This document shows positions 39,295-53,236 of a stretch of DNA of 64,000 nucleotides, piece by piece. Within the stretch, counting starts at the first letter, position 1. Each line of letters begins with the position of its first letter. Below the pieces are notes generated by a model. It made no database searches. It was not told where the DNA came from and saw only the letters and a program-made list of their open reading frames with translations. The translations under genes were made by a program, and so were the position numbers. Origin of the DNA: Sanderia malayensis (lineage: Eukaryota; Cnidaria; Scyphozoa; Semaeostomeae; Pelagiidae); assembly GCA_013076295.1 (NCBI GenBank), contig RQOL01000772.1, positions 2,447,087 through 2,511,086 on the forward strand. Direction: 5' to 3'.

Positions 39295-42200
39295 ATGCAC
39301 AAGACAGGTGAACAAAATTCATCTGCTGTGCCGTTGGAAATTAAAGAAGAAAAGCTAGAAGAAGTTGAAGAAACAGCTGACTTTGAGATGGGAAAAAGAC
39401 CAGGAATAAATGATGCAAGTTTGAAGAAAAAAAGACAAGAAGAAAGGGATAGAAGACATAAAATTGTTTTATGGAGAAAGCCAATTGTTACTTTGAAATA
39501 TTTCTTCCTTGAATCTATTCTTCTCTTGCAAACTGAAAAACAAAAGTAAGTAAAGATGTTATTATTATTACAATTTCTACTTTTAATATCGCATATATAA
39601 TATATATAATAATCTTTTTTGTAGTGTAATGAAACATAAAAAGACTTGTTCAACAATCGCTGTGATTGTTTTATTTCTTACTGTTGCATATTTCATGGAA
39701 GGTTCTCACCAACAGGTCAGATTTCAATCAAAGTTTCAATTTTCCTTTTGTAAACCAATTTTAGACCTGGTTTAATTTTCTATTCTACTCGATTTTAGTT
39801 TGTTGTTGGAGCAAAAGAGCAATTAATTTGGTGTGCATATTGGATTGGCCTTGGAATTTTGTCTTCAGTTGGTCTTGGCACTGGGCTTCACACATTCATT
39901 CTTTATTTGGTATGGTTACTATTTATTAATTATCTTTATTGCTTTTGTGATAGATTGGTATCATTGTTATGAATCTAATTTTTTATCTTCACCCGCTTCC
40001 ATTCTCCATACGTCATATTCCAACGTAAAGGTTGCGAATGCCTGCACTTCCTCCCACCATTCTCATCTGGCGTTCCTTTCATTGGATCCATTTGTTTTAG
40101 GGTCCGCACATCGCAAAAGTAACCTTGGCTGCCTGGGAATGTGGAACTTTGGATTTTCCGCAGCCCCCCTACCCTACAGAGTGAGTCATTCTTATTTCAT
40201 TTGTTTCATTTCACAGATATATTCGATATTTTTACTGTCATCTTGCGATATAAGAAGCACGCTTCATCCAAACGTTATTGATACATTTCACGTGATAAAT
40301 TAATCAGAAATTATCGCATTATCAATCTCTGTTGCGAGCAAATATTCTGTCACATGTCAAATTAAAATATCCAATTTGTCATCCATCTTATTTTCACGCC
40401 ATTATAAACAATAATTAATTTAAACGAAGCAAATAAAAGTTTTGATTAGTTTTTCGAAATAGTTCATTGGTACAAGACGAATTCCCCAAATTGTCTATTT
40501 GCGGATGAAATTTTTTCCTTTTGAAACTGAACTTCATATTCATCATTAAGCTTTGCCGATGTTGTAAAGCAAATATTATTTTTCAAAACCATCGCATAAT
40601 TATTGTTTTTCTGTCTCTCTTTTTTCCATTTCGTTCGCCTATTTTGAAACCATGTTTTAACTTGTTTTGTAGTTAAATTCAAATGTCCTGCTATTTCAGC
40701 CCGTTCTTTTCCAGCGATGTATTTTTGTTTCGTAAACACTTTCTCGAGGTTTGTAGTTTGTCCTTCGGAGAATTTCCTTCGCCAACTCGGCAAACTTTCT
40801 TGTTTTTCAATGGCTGGAGACTTGGCTTCTCCTATGGCTTCTCTTTCTTGTGCGGAACACGAATCTTTACCTTTTATAAAGGACACAATTAAAAGTTTTA
40901 AATTGAATGATACCCTAAAAGCATTCAAAAGTCATTTGATTTGATCCCATCTGTTAACCACGGAGCAGGAACGGGAGAATAATACTTAAAATGGACATTT
41001 TGGAGACTTTGTCAGCATGGATGCTATATTTCCACCAATCCAATTTTACGTGCCTATTGGCAGATCGTGCCACTGTGGTGGCGCAATGTGTAAATGTTCA
41101 TTTGATGATGTTTGTTTTTGCAAACTGCGCAAATGAAACATTGCTGACCCGATAATCTCCATTCCAAGTTGATTGATTTGTTTATAATTGAAATGGTTTG
41201 ATGAAAACATGATTTATTAAGTCGCATGGGTTATTAATTATGTAATTGGCACAGTCTTTCAATTTCAATTGTTTGTATATCCTATCACTTCATAAAATCA
41301 AATGATGCATGTGCGGGGTGCTGCAATGAATTTACTAACTGTCAAATCAAATGGGTTGAACCTTATTAGTAGGGTGCATGATCAATATTATGATTATTAT
41401 GACAGTGATCATATTCGTGAATGCATTACCAACCTGTAATGGCAGCTATGGTTCTTTTGAATGCTCTTTGGTGGCAGTTGCTTTCACTTTGTTCATCTAA
41501 AGTCAGGCCAAGAATGTCGGCAATAAGAAATGATTTCATCCTTCGATTTGCAATTTCTGTCTTTGCAATTGATTAAAGGACGTTGTGTGTGATGTTCTTC
41601 TTGATAATTTAAGCAAAGAAAGACTAACATACAAACGGTACAGATGGTGATACTTTGCGATTACTTTGCGATCTGCTATGACTTGCGATATGGTTAATCT
41701 TCTTTGTGTATGTGTCAGCCTCTCTCCTTGTGTGTGTCTTGTTTCTGCTTTCCAAATGCAATGCAATGCGTTACAGTCTGCTGTTGAATCCTATCTTGCA
41801 TAGCAGGCAATTTCCGTCAATGCAATCCTGAAATGTGCTGAATGACAATCAACAATTATTGCATTAGATAACACCCATGATATCCATCATCGTCATCGCA
41901 ACCGTCGTCGTTTCCACCATGATGGTTTTAATGAATTTTTTTTTCTTTTTAAATATGTTTCAGGATTATTTGCCCAAGCAATGAACATACATCGCCAGTG
42001 AATTTATTTTCAATTATGAGTAAAGTCAGGCTTGAAGCAGTGATGTGGGTTAGTGTGTTATTAAAACATTAATTTTTTCAACTTTTATGTCCCTTGTTAC
42101 TTGTCATTATTGATTACATTTTAGTGTTTTATTTCATTAGGGTGCCGGTACTGCTCTCGGAGAATTGCCTCCATATTTTATGGCTAAAGCAGGTATTTCA

Positions 42201-43799
42201 ATTTCTCATTTTATTTTTTTAATTGCTTGTGATTTTAACTCATTCGTTTTTCTATCCTTTTATTTTTATTTATTTGTTTCTTATTGCTTCATGATAGCGA
42301 GGCTATCTGGAACAGAAGTAGACGATGAAGATTTGGAAAAATTAGAAGAAATTATTGCCTCGGAAGATAAAGTAAATATCCTATCAATTAAAGATATGAA
42401 TGTTAACAAAACATTCATTGTTTTAAATATTTTCCACTTCGCATTTCTATTTACTCATATAAAGCTTTCGATTTTCAGGACGTTTTTACGAGAATAAAGC
42501 GTTTTGTACCAGAATTGGTGGAGAGAGTTGGTTTCTTTGGCATCCTAGCCTGCGCATCTGTAAGTTTTGCTTTGAATTTCACACCATTTTCTTTCAATCG
42601 TCTTTGTCATCCCACAAACTGCGCGAACGCAGTTGACAATGACGGATGCCAGCCAACAAGCACATTACCAACATGCAAAATTATATTTCTGAAATTGATA
42701 GAAATATCATCCACACTTTTGATTAATGCGAGACCTCTTCCAGCCGTCTATCTCAAACAATTTAAAAGTTTACCCGCACAGCTATCGAATCATACAGTAT
42801 TATGTTTTTCGAGGGAATATTGGTTTTTCATATTTATACATGGTTTTTGCTATTATCTTTGTTGGTATTTATCTTTGTGAAATGCGTGTTATATCTTTTC
42901 AGATACCGAACCCGTTGTTTGATTTAGCTGGCATTACTTGTGGCCATTGTCTGGTTCCATTTTGGACATTTTTTGGCGCAACATTGATTGGCAAGGCAAT
43001 TATCAAGATGCATATACAGGTAGAAAGATTTCCGTTTGCAAATCAAATCCCATTATTTTATTACTTATTATTTCGTTTTCATGATCTTACTTATCTTTAC
43101 TTATTTATTTTATTGCAGCAATCATTCGTTATTTTGTGCTTCAGTAAATCTTACGTAGAGTTCATGGTTCGGTTATTAGGGTAAGAAGTGTCCACTTGTC
43201 TCTTTTTCATTTATGCTTCATACAGACCCTTGATCTATATTTCAATGTCATTGGAGATTGTTGTTGTTGTTGTAGGAACATCCCATTAGTAGGTATTTAT
43301 ATCCAAGCACCATTCAAGAAAGCCGTTGAAATTCAAAGAGAAAAGTTGCACAGGAACTCAAACCAAATGCCAGATGAAGGCTCTGTAAGCCCTGTTAAAC
43401 TTTCTCTCTCTTATAATTTAGCAATATTAAAAACAAGAGTACCCCTTACCTCACAGAGGAGGGTGAGGTATGCATGCATTGATTGCCAGATTTAATTTTT
43501 AAAGTCCGCAGTTTGAATGACATTATTGCCGCAGTATATGTTATAGTGCGTCAATACTACGATAAATGTGGGCAATAGCTTGATAAAGGTGGTCAATACT
43601 AATATAATGGTGGTCAATAATGATAATCTTTCTTTATTAACAGGGAACAAATATACTTGGTTATGTATTTGAGAAATTGGTGACAATAATGATTATTTAT
43701 TTTGTCATTTCCATTGTCAATTCTATGGCCCAACATTATGCAAAACGGATCGACGAGCAACAAAGAAATTATCCTAACTCAAAAACAAAGGCAAAATAA
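39295..43799 (+). CDS. VMP1: Vacuole membrane protein 1
   Basis: About a dozen exons. The N-terminal cytosolic part has [20 protein letters not shown], matching VMP1 (KKRREREERQNIVLWRQP). Later exons give [38 protein letters not shown] (40101-40179), [25 protein letters not shown] (41964-42191), and [20 protein letters not shown] followed by [20 protein letters not shown], the SNARE-associated (DedA/VTT) core. The C-terminus is [12 protein letters not shown] then a Lys-rich end with stop at 43797-43799. VMP1 is an ER multispanning lipid scramblase required for autophagosome formation and ER contact dissociation. The start Met follows a splice acceptor at 39293, so the 5' UTR is probably split. 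The intron 40180-41963 hosts a homeobox gene on the other strand. Confidence 0.95.
40464..40928 (-). CDS. Homeodomain protein, NK-like/ANTP class (3' exon)
   Basis: An open frame on the minus strand inside a VMP1 intron encodes a complete homeodomain. It has F8 and L16 in [17 protein letters not shown]48, Q50 and N51 in [17 protein letters not shown], and R5. Helix 1 and 2 residues ([24 protein letters not shown]) recall HHEX and other NK-like families, but I cannot assign an orthology group. There is no in-frame ATG upstream of the homeodomain, and a stop lies just 5' of the frame. A splice acceptor CTTTTAG near 40914 suggests the start codon lies in an upstream exon, perhaps within 40930-41950. 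The tail after the homeodomain is about 55 residues and ends at 40464. Function: a sequence-specific transcription factor in the nucleus. Confidence 0.85.
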   Translation of the reverse strand: MNAFRVSFNLKLLIVSFIKGKDSCSAQEREAIGEAKSPAIEKQESLPSWRRKFSEGQTTNLEKVFTKQKYIAGKERAEIAGHLNLTTKQVKTWFQNRRTKWKKERQKNNNYAMVLKNNICFTTSAKLNDEYEVQFQKEKISSANRQFGEFVLYQ

Positions 43800-43852
43800 T
43801 CTGTAAGTTTTCTACCTGTTAATTATTTTATGTTCGATAGATTACTGATATG

Positions 43853-43858
43853 AATAAA
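43853..43858 (+). terminator. VMP1 polyadenylation signal AATAAA
   Basis: AATAAA lies 54 bp after the VMP1 stop codon, in the short convergent gap with PCYT2. Confidence 0.55.
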
Positions 43859-43910
43859 GCAATTTTGGATAAAAACAAAATTCAGTTCAATGTTAATCCT
43901 AAAAGTCCAT

Positions 43911-43916
43911 TTTATT
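43911..43916 (-). terminator. PCYT2 polyadenylation signal AATAAA (minus strand)
   Basis: TTTATT on the plus strand reads AATAAA on the minus strand, 110 bp past the PCYT2 stop. It lies about 55 bp from the VMP1 signal on the other strand, so the 3' ends of the two genes are close or overlap. Confidence 0.5.
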
Positions 43917-44025
43917 TGTCTCTCTATCTTATATTATGGTTAAGCATTTAAATATGCTAAATTAAGAAAGGCTTGGTTAAACAGTTTCTACTATTATTGC
44001 ATATAATTTTAATTTCATTAGCTGG

Positions 44026-45970
<1,945 letters not shown>

Positions 45971-45974
45971 TTTG

Positions 45975-46710
45975 GCGAAATCCACCGGTTTAGTGTCGAT
46001 TTTCTCGAAAGAAGCCGGAGATTGGTTCCTCAGCAAAAAGGTATGTGACAAGGAACATAAAAATGTACAATTTAATGCAGACCAAATGTGTGCTTTGGTA
46101 TTTTACAGACTTTGAAAATAACAAGAAAACACGAGGTAGTATTATACGTTAGACATGCTCGCCATTTCAATCATTTTCAGTGTTGGAAGTGCTTGTAGCT
46201 TGGCATTTGCATTTTGTTCAGCTAGATGACGGAGAAAAGTTACTTCTGTTATGCTTGCATTTTCCAGATGAATATTCAGCACAGCATACTTTCGGAGAAA
46301 TATTTGCGTAAGTTGAATTTTCTTTGATATATCCATAGGGATCTCTTTTGTTCAAGCTTCTAGCATTTATCTAAGTTTTTTATTAAATTGCTTATTTATT
46401 TCCAGGCTGAAGTTGAAGAAGATGGGCTCACAAAGATTCCATTTACCTATATTCATGGACGGAATACGATATCAAATGTTCCAAGGTAACATGTTGGGTG
46501 ATTATGCCGAAATTCTTTCTTGTTTATCGTTGAATTTTATCTTATTGATGAAGAGCTTGTTTCATTGTGGGTTGAAATTTGCCACAATAATACAAGACGC
46601 GTTAAATATCGAATAAATGTTGAATTTGGGTTTGTTGCATTCTAGGTCGAAGCAATTATCTTCGTCGGGCTCACAAGGATAAGACTCACAGTGACCGAAG
46701 GAAGAATTGA
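45975..46710 (+). CDS. Candidate small spliced gene, unrecognised
   Basis: Four putative exons join with consistent phase and GT-AG sites: about 45975-46040, 46269-46308, 46406-46485 and 46646-46710. The joined frame includes LERSRRLVPQQKDEYSAQHT, LKLKKMGSQRFHLPIFMDG and SNYLRRAHKDKTHSDRRKN then stop. It is basic and has no membrane segment. I do not recognise it. No start codon was found, so an upstream exon would be needed. Support comes only from splice sites and frame continuity; it may be a pseudogene or chance. Confidence 0.3.
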
Positions 46711-47059
46711 ACATTTTTACATATTGTATTTAAAAACATGTAATGTAGCTATATATTTTACGTCGATGTGAGGAGCCTCCAGGCAAGAGCACTGTTTGAC
46801 GCTAATAAAGTTAATTTAGAAAGTCTGGTGGACACGAGCATGTAATATTTGGTATAAATTAATTTATAAGTCTGAGAAGGTGGGAGGAAGTACAAAAGGT
46901 TTCTATTTTGTGATAAATAATTTGTGATGTTACAATTTAAAATTATTTACATATTATTTAAATTACTTGCAAAAACTATAGCTATGAATCATGTTCATTT
47001 TATTAAGCTATAAGAGAAAAATTCATAATAACAGTTTATAATGTGCGTTGTCTTGCTTC
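46711..47059. other. Intergenic, AT-rich
   Basis: I see no coding sequence or repeat here. Confidence 0.4.
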
Positions 47060-47119
47060 CTTTCCTCTTGGTTTTCGTATCTTCTTGTCAAATTCAGAAC
47101 ATAATTCCATCTTCATTCG

Positions 47120-47930
47120 TTTCCTTTCAAATTCATTTCTTCAATCTAGAAATGCGGAGAAAATAAATCAGAAAAAACAAAAATAAGCTACGCAATGCAA
47201 ATAAGATTAAATATGAGGAAATCTTATGAATCTGAAAAGACTAACCTTCGATAATGATTCGCCCATCATCATTCCACCATCGCCCATCATCCTTCCAGCA
47301 GCTACCATCTGTAAATTAAAACTATCGAGCTTAATTTCAACGAACAAATTTCAGAAACAATACGACAAACAATAAAATAGGAGAAACGAGAGTAATTTAC
47401 TCGACGGCGACGAATACTTGTTGTATAATATGTAATTGCAATAAGACGACTTCCCCGGCACATCCAGATATAATTGCTCTTCGCCTATTTGGCGTCAACA
47501 ATCTATGATAGAGAAGTTCAACCAAACTGAGTTAAATTTGACACAATTGGTGAAAAAAGAGACTTGGTCAGGAAAAATATAGAAGTAGCTGCAAATAAAT
47601 ACAGCAAAAAAGAGTCAATTGCTAAAATAAATTAAGACAGACTTACCCCACACACACCCAAGGTGCTTAGGCCATTTTTCTTCTTCAGCAACATTGTTGA
47701 ATCTAGTGCAACTAAAATTAAATAGCCCAAGAATAATAACTCAAAGTAACAAAATAAGCGAGAGTTTAATATAACGATGACTTTGAGAGTAAACTTCAGA
47801 CTTTGGTGGAGATATTAAGATGAAGTTCTTGAGCTTACCACAAATTTGTTCTCCTCACAAAAGCATTTTGTAAAATTGCTTCGCCTTGTTCTTGTCTCAA
47901 AAATTCTATGCTCCTCTCTCAAAAACTGAT
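47120..47930 (-). CDS. Candidate small spliced gene, unrecognised
   Basis: Putative minus-strand exons end-to-start lie at about 47930-47838, 47709-47655, 47506-47401, 47313-47250 and about 47143-47120. Reading frames that stay open give RSIEFLRQEQGEAILQNAF, RFNNVAEEEKWPKHLG, SGCVPGKSSYCNYILYNKY and the striking CWKDDGRWWNDDGRIIIE. Most junctions are GT-AG and in phase, but one would need a GTGTGT donor and the last exon is uncertain. No family is recognised and no start Met is assigned. The Trp/Asp/Gly-rich exon looks like protein-coding selection, but this remains a hypothesis. Confidence 0.3.
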
Positions 47931-47949
47931 TACTAAAAGACAAAAAATA

Positions 47950-49129
47950 CAGCGTGCTGCAAGAGTATTTGTCAAAACAGAGTGCATGATGGGCGGAAGT
48001 AACCGATATATCACTATATTTGGTAATGATTTTCACGTGCATGAAACAAAAGACCGCTGGACAAGGGTCGAAGTCGTAATAATCGGGCTTTTTACGCATG
48101 CGCTCTGCAAAGTTCACCGCATGTAATTCATCAAAGAATGCAAAGTATCATTCTGGTGGCATTAATCTTCTAAAGTCAACAAAATTTGAAGGCATCAAAA
48201 CTTACATAATAACTCTAGACTGTTGAGTTGAATTGACAATTGTCAAACTCGTCTTAGAAGTTGATGTTTTGCCTTCAACAATTCATAATTAAGAAAATAA
48301 CAATTTCAGGAATAGAAGAAAAATAAATCAAATAAATTTTGGAAATAAACCGGTTCCAATAAAATTTCGCCAAAGAACGGCGAAACCCTATCTTCCCCGG
48401 GGGAACCTATGCCACATGCCGAGCAGCCACTAAAGCTCAACCTCTTTCGGATTTTGCTAATGGAAATTCTAATCGCTACTCCAAATTTCCCAGTCTGCAA
48501 GATCAGCAATCTCCGGCCGAAATTGAATTCAAAATATCCCAGTGACATTTGGCACGGGCAACGGTCACCAAATATCAATCATGACGCATTGAACTCACGG
48601 ATCGTTTTGAGTATGAATCACACATGGGAAGTTCATTTAATACGCATGCTTGAAGATACTTGCCAGCATTGAGATAAAGGGCTGTTTCAGCTGACGTCAC
48701 ACGCGCTTCGGAGTAATCTTCTCTGCGGAGAGGCCGATACTCCTTTAGCGCCGCGAGTAGAACAAAAGTTTCAAGCCAAGCCAACCACCCTACAACAAAA
48801 TGGCGGACAATATTCCAGAGCTATAGTAATATCACATTTTGAAGTCAAAGCACATTGATACATTCAATTAAAAGCCTCAAAGAAATATTCTAACCTTTAA
48901 AATATTATGTTATGTTCATTTTCCTGAATAGTTATGGTTGGTTTACAAAATCATTACTATTTCAAAAATTTAATATCCTTCATTTGTGCAACTTGATAGG
49001 CCTAAACATCAATCGGAGGGTTGAGGCCACAGGGTTTCCTTGAAACTTTTATCAACTTGAAAAAATATGACCGCCACTAGAGGGTGAGATAGCGTCTGCA
49101 GGGTGAACCACATCAGAACCTTAGATCGT
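47950..49129. promoter_or_regulatory. Intergenic with GC-richer promoter-like segment
   Basis: Around 48690 is a perfect CRE-type TGACGTCA, and at 48797 an AAAATGGCGGAC motif resembling YY1 promoter sites. The stretch 48690-48830 is richer in CpG than its surroundings. It could be the promoter of the small minus-strand candidate or of an unseen transcript. No coding sequence is recognised. Confidence 0.3.
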
Positions 49130-49665
49130 CATCTATCATACATACATGTGCGTCATAGATTCTCCTCCGCAGTAGCCTACATATGATACTGTACATGCAC
49201 GCCCACCTTTGGCCACCCTAACACTAACCCGAACCCTAACCCTAGCCCTAATCCTCACACCAGACACTGTGGACATCAATAAATCATTGATCCTCCTGCG
49301 CAGTAGCCTGAATATGTTACTGCGCATGTACGCCCACCTTTAAGCCACCCTAACCCTAACTCTAACCCAAGCCTTAGCCCTAAAGCCAATGCATCAAGCA
49401 GCGTCACGTCACATATGCTCCTGCGCAGCACCTATATATATGCTACTGCGCATTCTGACAACCTTTCTCCTCCGCATTACGTAACCCTAACCCTAAGCCT
49501 AACCCTAAGGCCAATGCATCAAGCAGCGTCACGCCACATATGCTCCTGCGCAGTACCTATGTATATGCTACTGCGCATTCTGACCACCTTTCTCCTCCGC
49601 ATGACGTAGCCCCAACCCCTGACCGTAACCCTAAGTAACCCTAACCCTGAGGCCTACGCGTACGC
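49130..49665. repeat. Second telomere-motif minisatellite block
   Basis: Diverged tandem units combine CTGCGCAG/CTGCGCAT pairs about 20 bp apart, CCACCTTT-x-GCCA, and TAACCC/TAGCCC runs. Two adjacent units at about 49386-49610 are nearly identical (CCAATGCATCAAGCAGCGTC in each). It is the same repeat family as 8925-9740 but with different spacer sequence. Confidence 0.8.
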
Positions 49666-50510
49666 CTACTTTTCGGCCACACACACAACACAATTTATTA
49701 TTACACAATGATGTAGAGAGTTTAAAACACTACTGGGACCCTTTTTATGTTTTAATTTACAAAATTGCTGATTACCTCTCTGCTGTATCTCACTTGTTTT
49801 CTTTCTTTCGCTCATCTGACTGAATTAGAATTACCTGGCATGGACCTGCTGTTGTTATCAGTTCCATTCATTTCTTTTTAATGCTAAAGAATAGAAATCA
49901 ATTGCACCACGCTCAAACAATTCTTAAGAATAACATTGATTAACAAGAGATTTAAACAAAGCAGGGAGAGCCCCACCATGTCATGTTATGCAAAGGGGAT
50001 TTCCCTCCGTTTCGAATTCTTGGGTCGTAATCGTTTTTTGCTTTATTTCTTTCGGTTAAAGTACTTTTACTGTGTGCTATATCATCATATTAGGAACTCA
50101 AAGGCTGAATTATCAGAGAAGACACGAGGATTGTGTAGACTACAACCGGTAAGGGAGTTAAGTTGCTTTGCAAAGTTTTTAAATGAGTTGAACAAGGCTG
50201 CCGAGTCGCTGGCCTATAATATGGCGGGCACTCAGACAGAGACTTTCGCTTCCGCACGTCTAGCCAATTCTCTTTCAATCATGGATCTTTTTTGTGCCAT
50301 TACACATGCTAGTTCATGTATCTGATATGTTGACGATGGAAATGTTAGCAATCGCCACTTCCATTTCATTAAAGCAAGCGTTTGGTTGGATTTAGTCCCC
50401 GCCATGGAAGGAAAAATGAAAATTCCCTCTTCCTTAATTTTCGGTCTCAAATATGTGATCGTGTGAAGATGATAACTGTGTTATATTTTGTCGTTTTTAG
50501 TGGGGTGAAA
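49666..50510. other. TRAF upstream region
   Basis: Contains open frames without recognisable domains. An acceptor TTTTTAG ends at 50500, just before the TRAF start, so a 5' UTR exon probably lies here. No separate gene is recognised. Confidence 0.4.
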
Positions 50511-52858
50511 ATGGAGCAAGGTTATTCTGAAAATTTCATCAATCAATTAAAATCCTCCCTGAAATGTTCATACTGCAAACTAGCACTACGTGATCCATTG
50601 CAGACTGAATGTGGACACCGACTGTGCACTGGATGTTATAATAAGCTTTTCAGAGAAAAGTAGGTAGTATTTGCAAATAAAGTTGCGTTCTAAATCCTAA
50701 ATTGTCACAAGTACACAGACAAGGCACTTTTCTGCCTTGTCTGTGTCCAGAAACAAGTTGCCAGCCAGCCCCCATCATGCCCTAAGCCCTAAGCCCTGAG
50801 GTAAATTTCAGAAAAATTAAAGAATTGTTTTTATTCTATTAGTGGCAGTACAGGTGAAATAAAATGTCCAGCTGATGGATCAATTGTGCCTAGGAACCAA
50901 GTTTATCCTGATAGATTTGTAAAACGTGAAATTCAAAATTTGGATTTGTATTGCAAATATAGAGATAGCGGATGTGAGTGGATGGGCATATTGAAAAATT
51001 ATGAAGTAAGTAGTATTCGTTTTATCATCTCATCACTATGTATTGCTGCAAAATCAAAATGCTTGCTGTTTATTGTCCTTATTTGTGAATTGAAATAATT
51101 TGTATGTTAGGATCACATGAAGCATTGCAGATATGAAGATATCGAATGCACAAATGATGGCTGCACCCAAATAATCCCAAGACATCTGCTAGAGAAACAT
51201 TTACGGGAAACATGTCCTTTACGGCTTGTGTCTTGTGAGTTTTGCAAGGAAAAAGTTCCAAAGTCCAAATTAGAGGTTTGTGAAAAGAATCTATTCCAGG
51301 ATTCCACTCAATAAAGTAATAAAATAAACTATAAAATGACATATCAATTACTTGTTATTTATTAGATTCACTATGAGGATTGCCCCAAATACCTAATGGA
51401 TTGTCCGAACAAATGTGGAAAGACAAATTTGACAAGAAAAGACCTTACAAAACATCTTGAGAAAAACTGTCCACTAGCAATTAGCTTTTGTCCTTTTGTG
51501 TTTGCTGACTGTACCTTCAAGGTAGGAACACATTAGTAGGTTGTTGATTTGTGTCACTCCCTCATAATTCAGCATATTTATCATTAATTGTCATTAATTA
51601 TTTTCTCAGGGTAATCAAGAAGAGATTGAGAAACATTTGCACACAGAAATTACCAAACACGTCAAAATGGCAGGAGAGGGTGCAAGGTCTTTGACTGCGA
51701 AAAATGTTGAATTAAATAAGAAGCTTGAGGTAGAAGCAAGAAAAGTTCAGCAACTTGAAGAAAGATTACTGCTCCAAGGTAATTATAGGTTTATTTGTCC
51801 CTTTTTATTGGTATTAAGGCAAGTTGAACATCAAACTTTTGATTGACGAAGCATTTCAATGAATATTTTTAAATCTCAGGGGCAGATCTCGCCAGATCCC
51901 GCAAGGATCTTAATGAAATGCAATCTAAATTGAATGAAGCAGAAGATGCTTATGTGATGTTGAAATATCAAGCAGCAGACATAGAGAAAGAATTGGCTTT
52001 GTTAGATAAAAATAATGAACCAAATATATTGAGAGAGATTGATGATTTGAAATCACAAACTCAGCAATTAGAACAGAAACTAGATGGTGCAATAAGGCGG
52101 TCAAATGAGCCAGTTCAACAGCCGATTCAAGTGCAAGTTTTTGGAAATGTGGGACCAATGTCATTGCCAACTGGTGTTGTATCAAAATCAAATGACGAAA
52201 TAGAAAAAACTGCAGAAAGAATAGAAAATCAACTTGCTTTACAGGATGTCCAAATGGCTGAATTAAATTTGAAACTTCAACTGTTAGAAGCAACTTCATA
52301 TAATGGTACATTGATTTGGAAAATTGATAATTACCAAAGAAGAAAACAGGATGCTGTCATGGGTAAAACCCCTTCATTGTACAGCCCACCTTTCTACACA
52401 AGGTAGGTGACTGTGTTTCAAGAACTTCTTTTGTATTAAGCAATTTAAATGTCATACACGTATTAAATATAATCACAATATAAATCAAATTGATTTTTAG
52501 TCGTTTTGGTTACAAGATGTGCGCAAGAATTTATCTAAATGGCGATGGTCAAGGCAAAGGTACACATATTTCGTTGTTTTTTGTCGTGATGAGGAGCGAA
52601 TATGATGCATTGTTGAAGTGGCCATTTCCATGTAGAATAACCATGAAGTTAATGTCCAAGGATGGCCCAAATGTCTCTGAATCATTCCGACCCGATCCAA
52701 ATTCATCCAGCTTTCGACGTCCATCTTCAGAAATGAATATCGCTTCGGGTTGTCCATTGTTTGTCACCCAATCAACAGTTGCAAGTGGATCATTTATTCG
52801 CAAGGATTCCATATTTGTTAAAGTTGTTGTTGATGGTTCTTCACTTCCAAGTTTTTGA
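50511..52858 (+). CDS. TRAF3-like adaptor (RING, TRAF zinc fingers, coiled coil, MATH)
   Basis: Seven exons in phase (50511-50659, 50843-51005, 51111-51275, 51366-51521, 51610-51778, 51880-52402, 52501-52858) encode 560 residues; human TRAF3 has 568. The RING finger is CSYCKLALRDPLQTECGHRL then CxxC and CPADG. TRAF-type zinc fingers follow with regular C/H spacing across exons 2-4, then a coiled coil (exons 5-6). The C-terminal TRAF/MATH domain begins near SYNGTLIWKIDNYQRRKQDA and continues through YLNGDGQGKGTHISLFFVVM and FRPDPNSSSFRRP to EMNIASGCP. The MATH sequence is closest to TRAF3 by memory, but TRAF1/2/5 are related. TRAFs are cytosolic trimeric adaptors and E3 ligases downstream of TNF-receptor and innate receptors. 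Confidence 0.93.
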
Positions 52859-52992
52859 CTAGAGAACAGTACGTTCGATGAAGGCATCGAGAGTCAATTG
52901 TCTGTTCAGACGTTCTCACAGTTTGCCAACAGTTAATCGAATTTCATTGTACGCGAATGACTTTGATATTTTTGAAATACTAAACTGTAAAT

Positions 52993-52998
52993 GAATAA
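52993..52998 (+). terminator. TRAF polyadenylation signal AATAAA
   Basis: AATAAA lies about 135 bp after the TRAF stop codon, on the same strand. Confidence 0.5.
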
Positions 52999-53236
52999 AC
53001 TATCTGTAAATTGTTCAGTTTGCTTACCATCAGTTCGTTTCATATTGGTTCGCATCTCCGTTCACTGATAATTCACTGTCGTTATAGTGATACCATGTTT
53101 ATAACCATGGTGACATCATATCTTTCGTTGACTTCTTTCTTTCGTGAGATCAAAGTTATATTGCCCGATGTTTTAATGAACCAAAATCGAATTATCCACC
53201 ACTAACAACATCCCAGTTGTTAAAAACGAAGCTTTT

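Noticed and set aside
42515..42903. Long frame after the VMP1 exon at 42480-42558 as coding
   Set aside because: Family alignment (ILACAS joined directly to [10 protein letters not shown]) places an intron at about 42559-42903, bounded by GTAAGT and a TTTTCAG acceptor.
51079..51342. Minus-strand Cys/His-containing frame
   Set aside because: It is the complement of TRAF zinc-finger exon 3.
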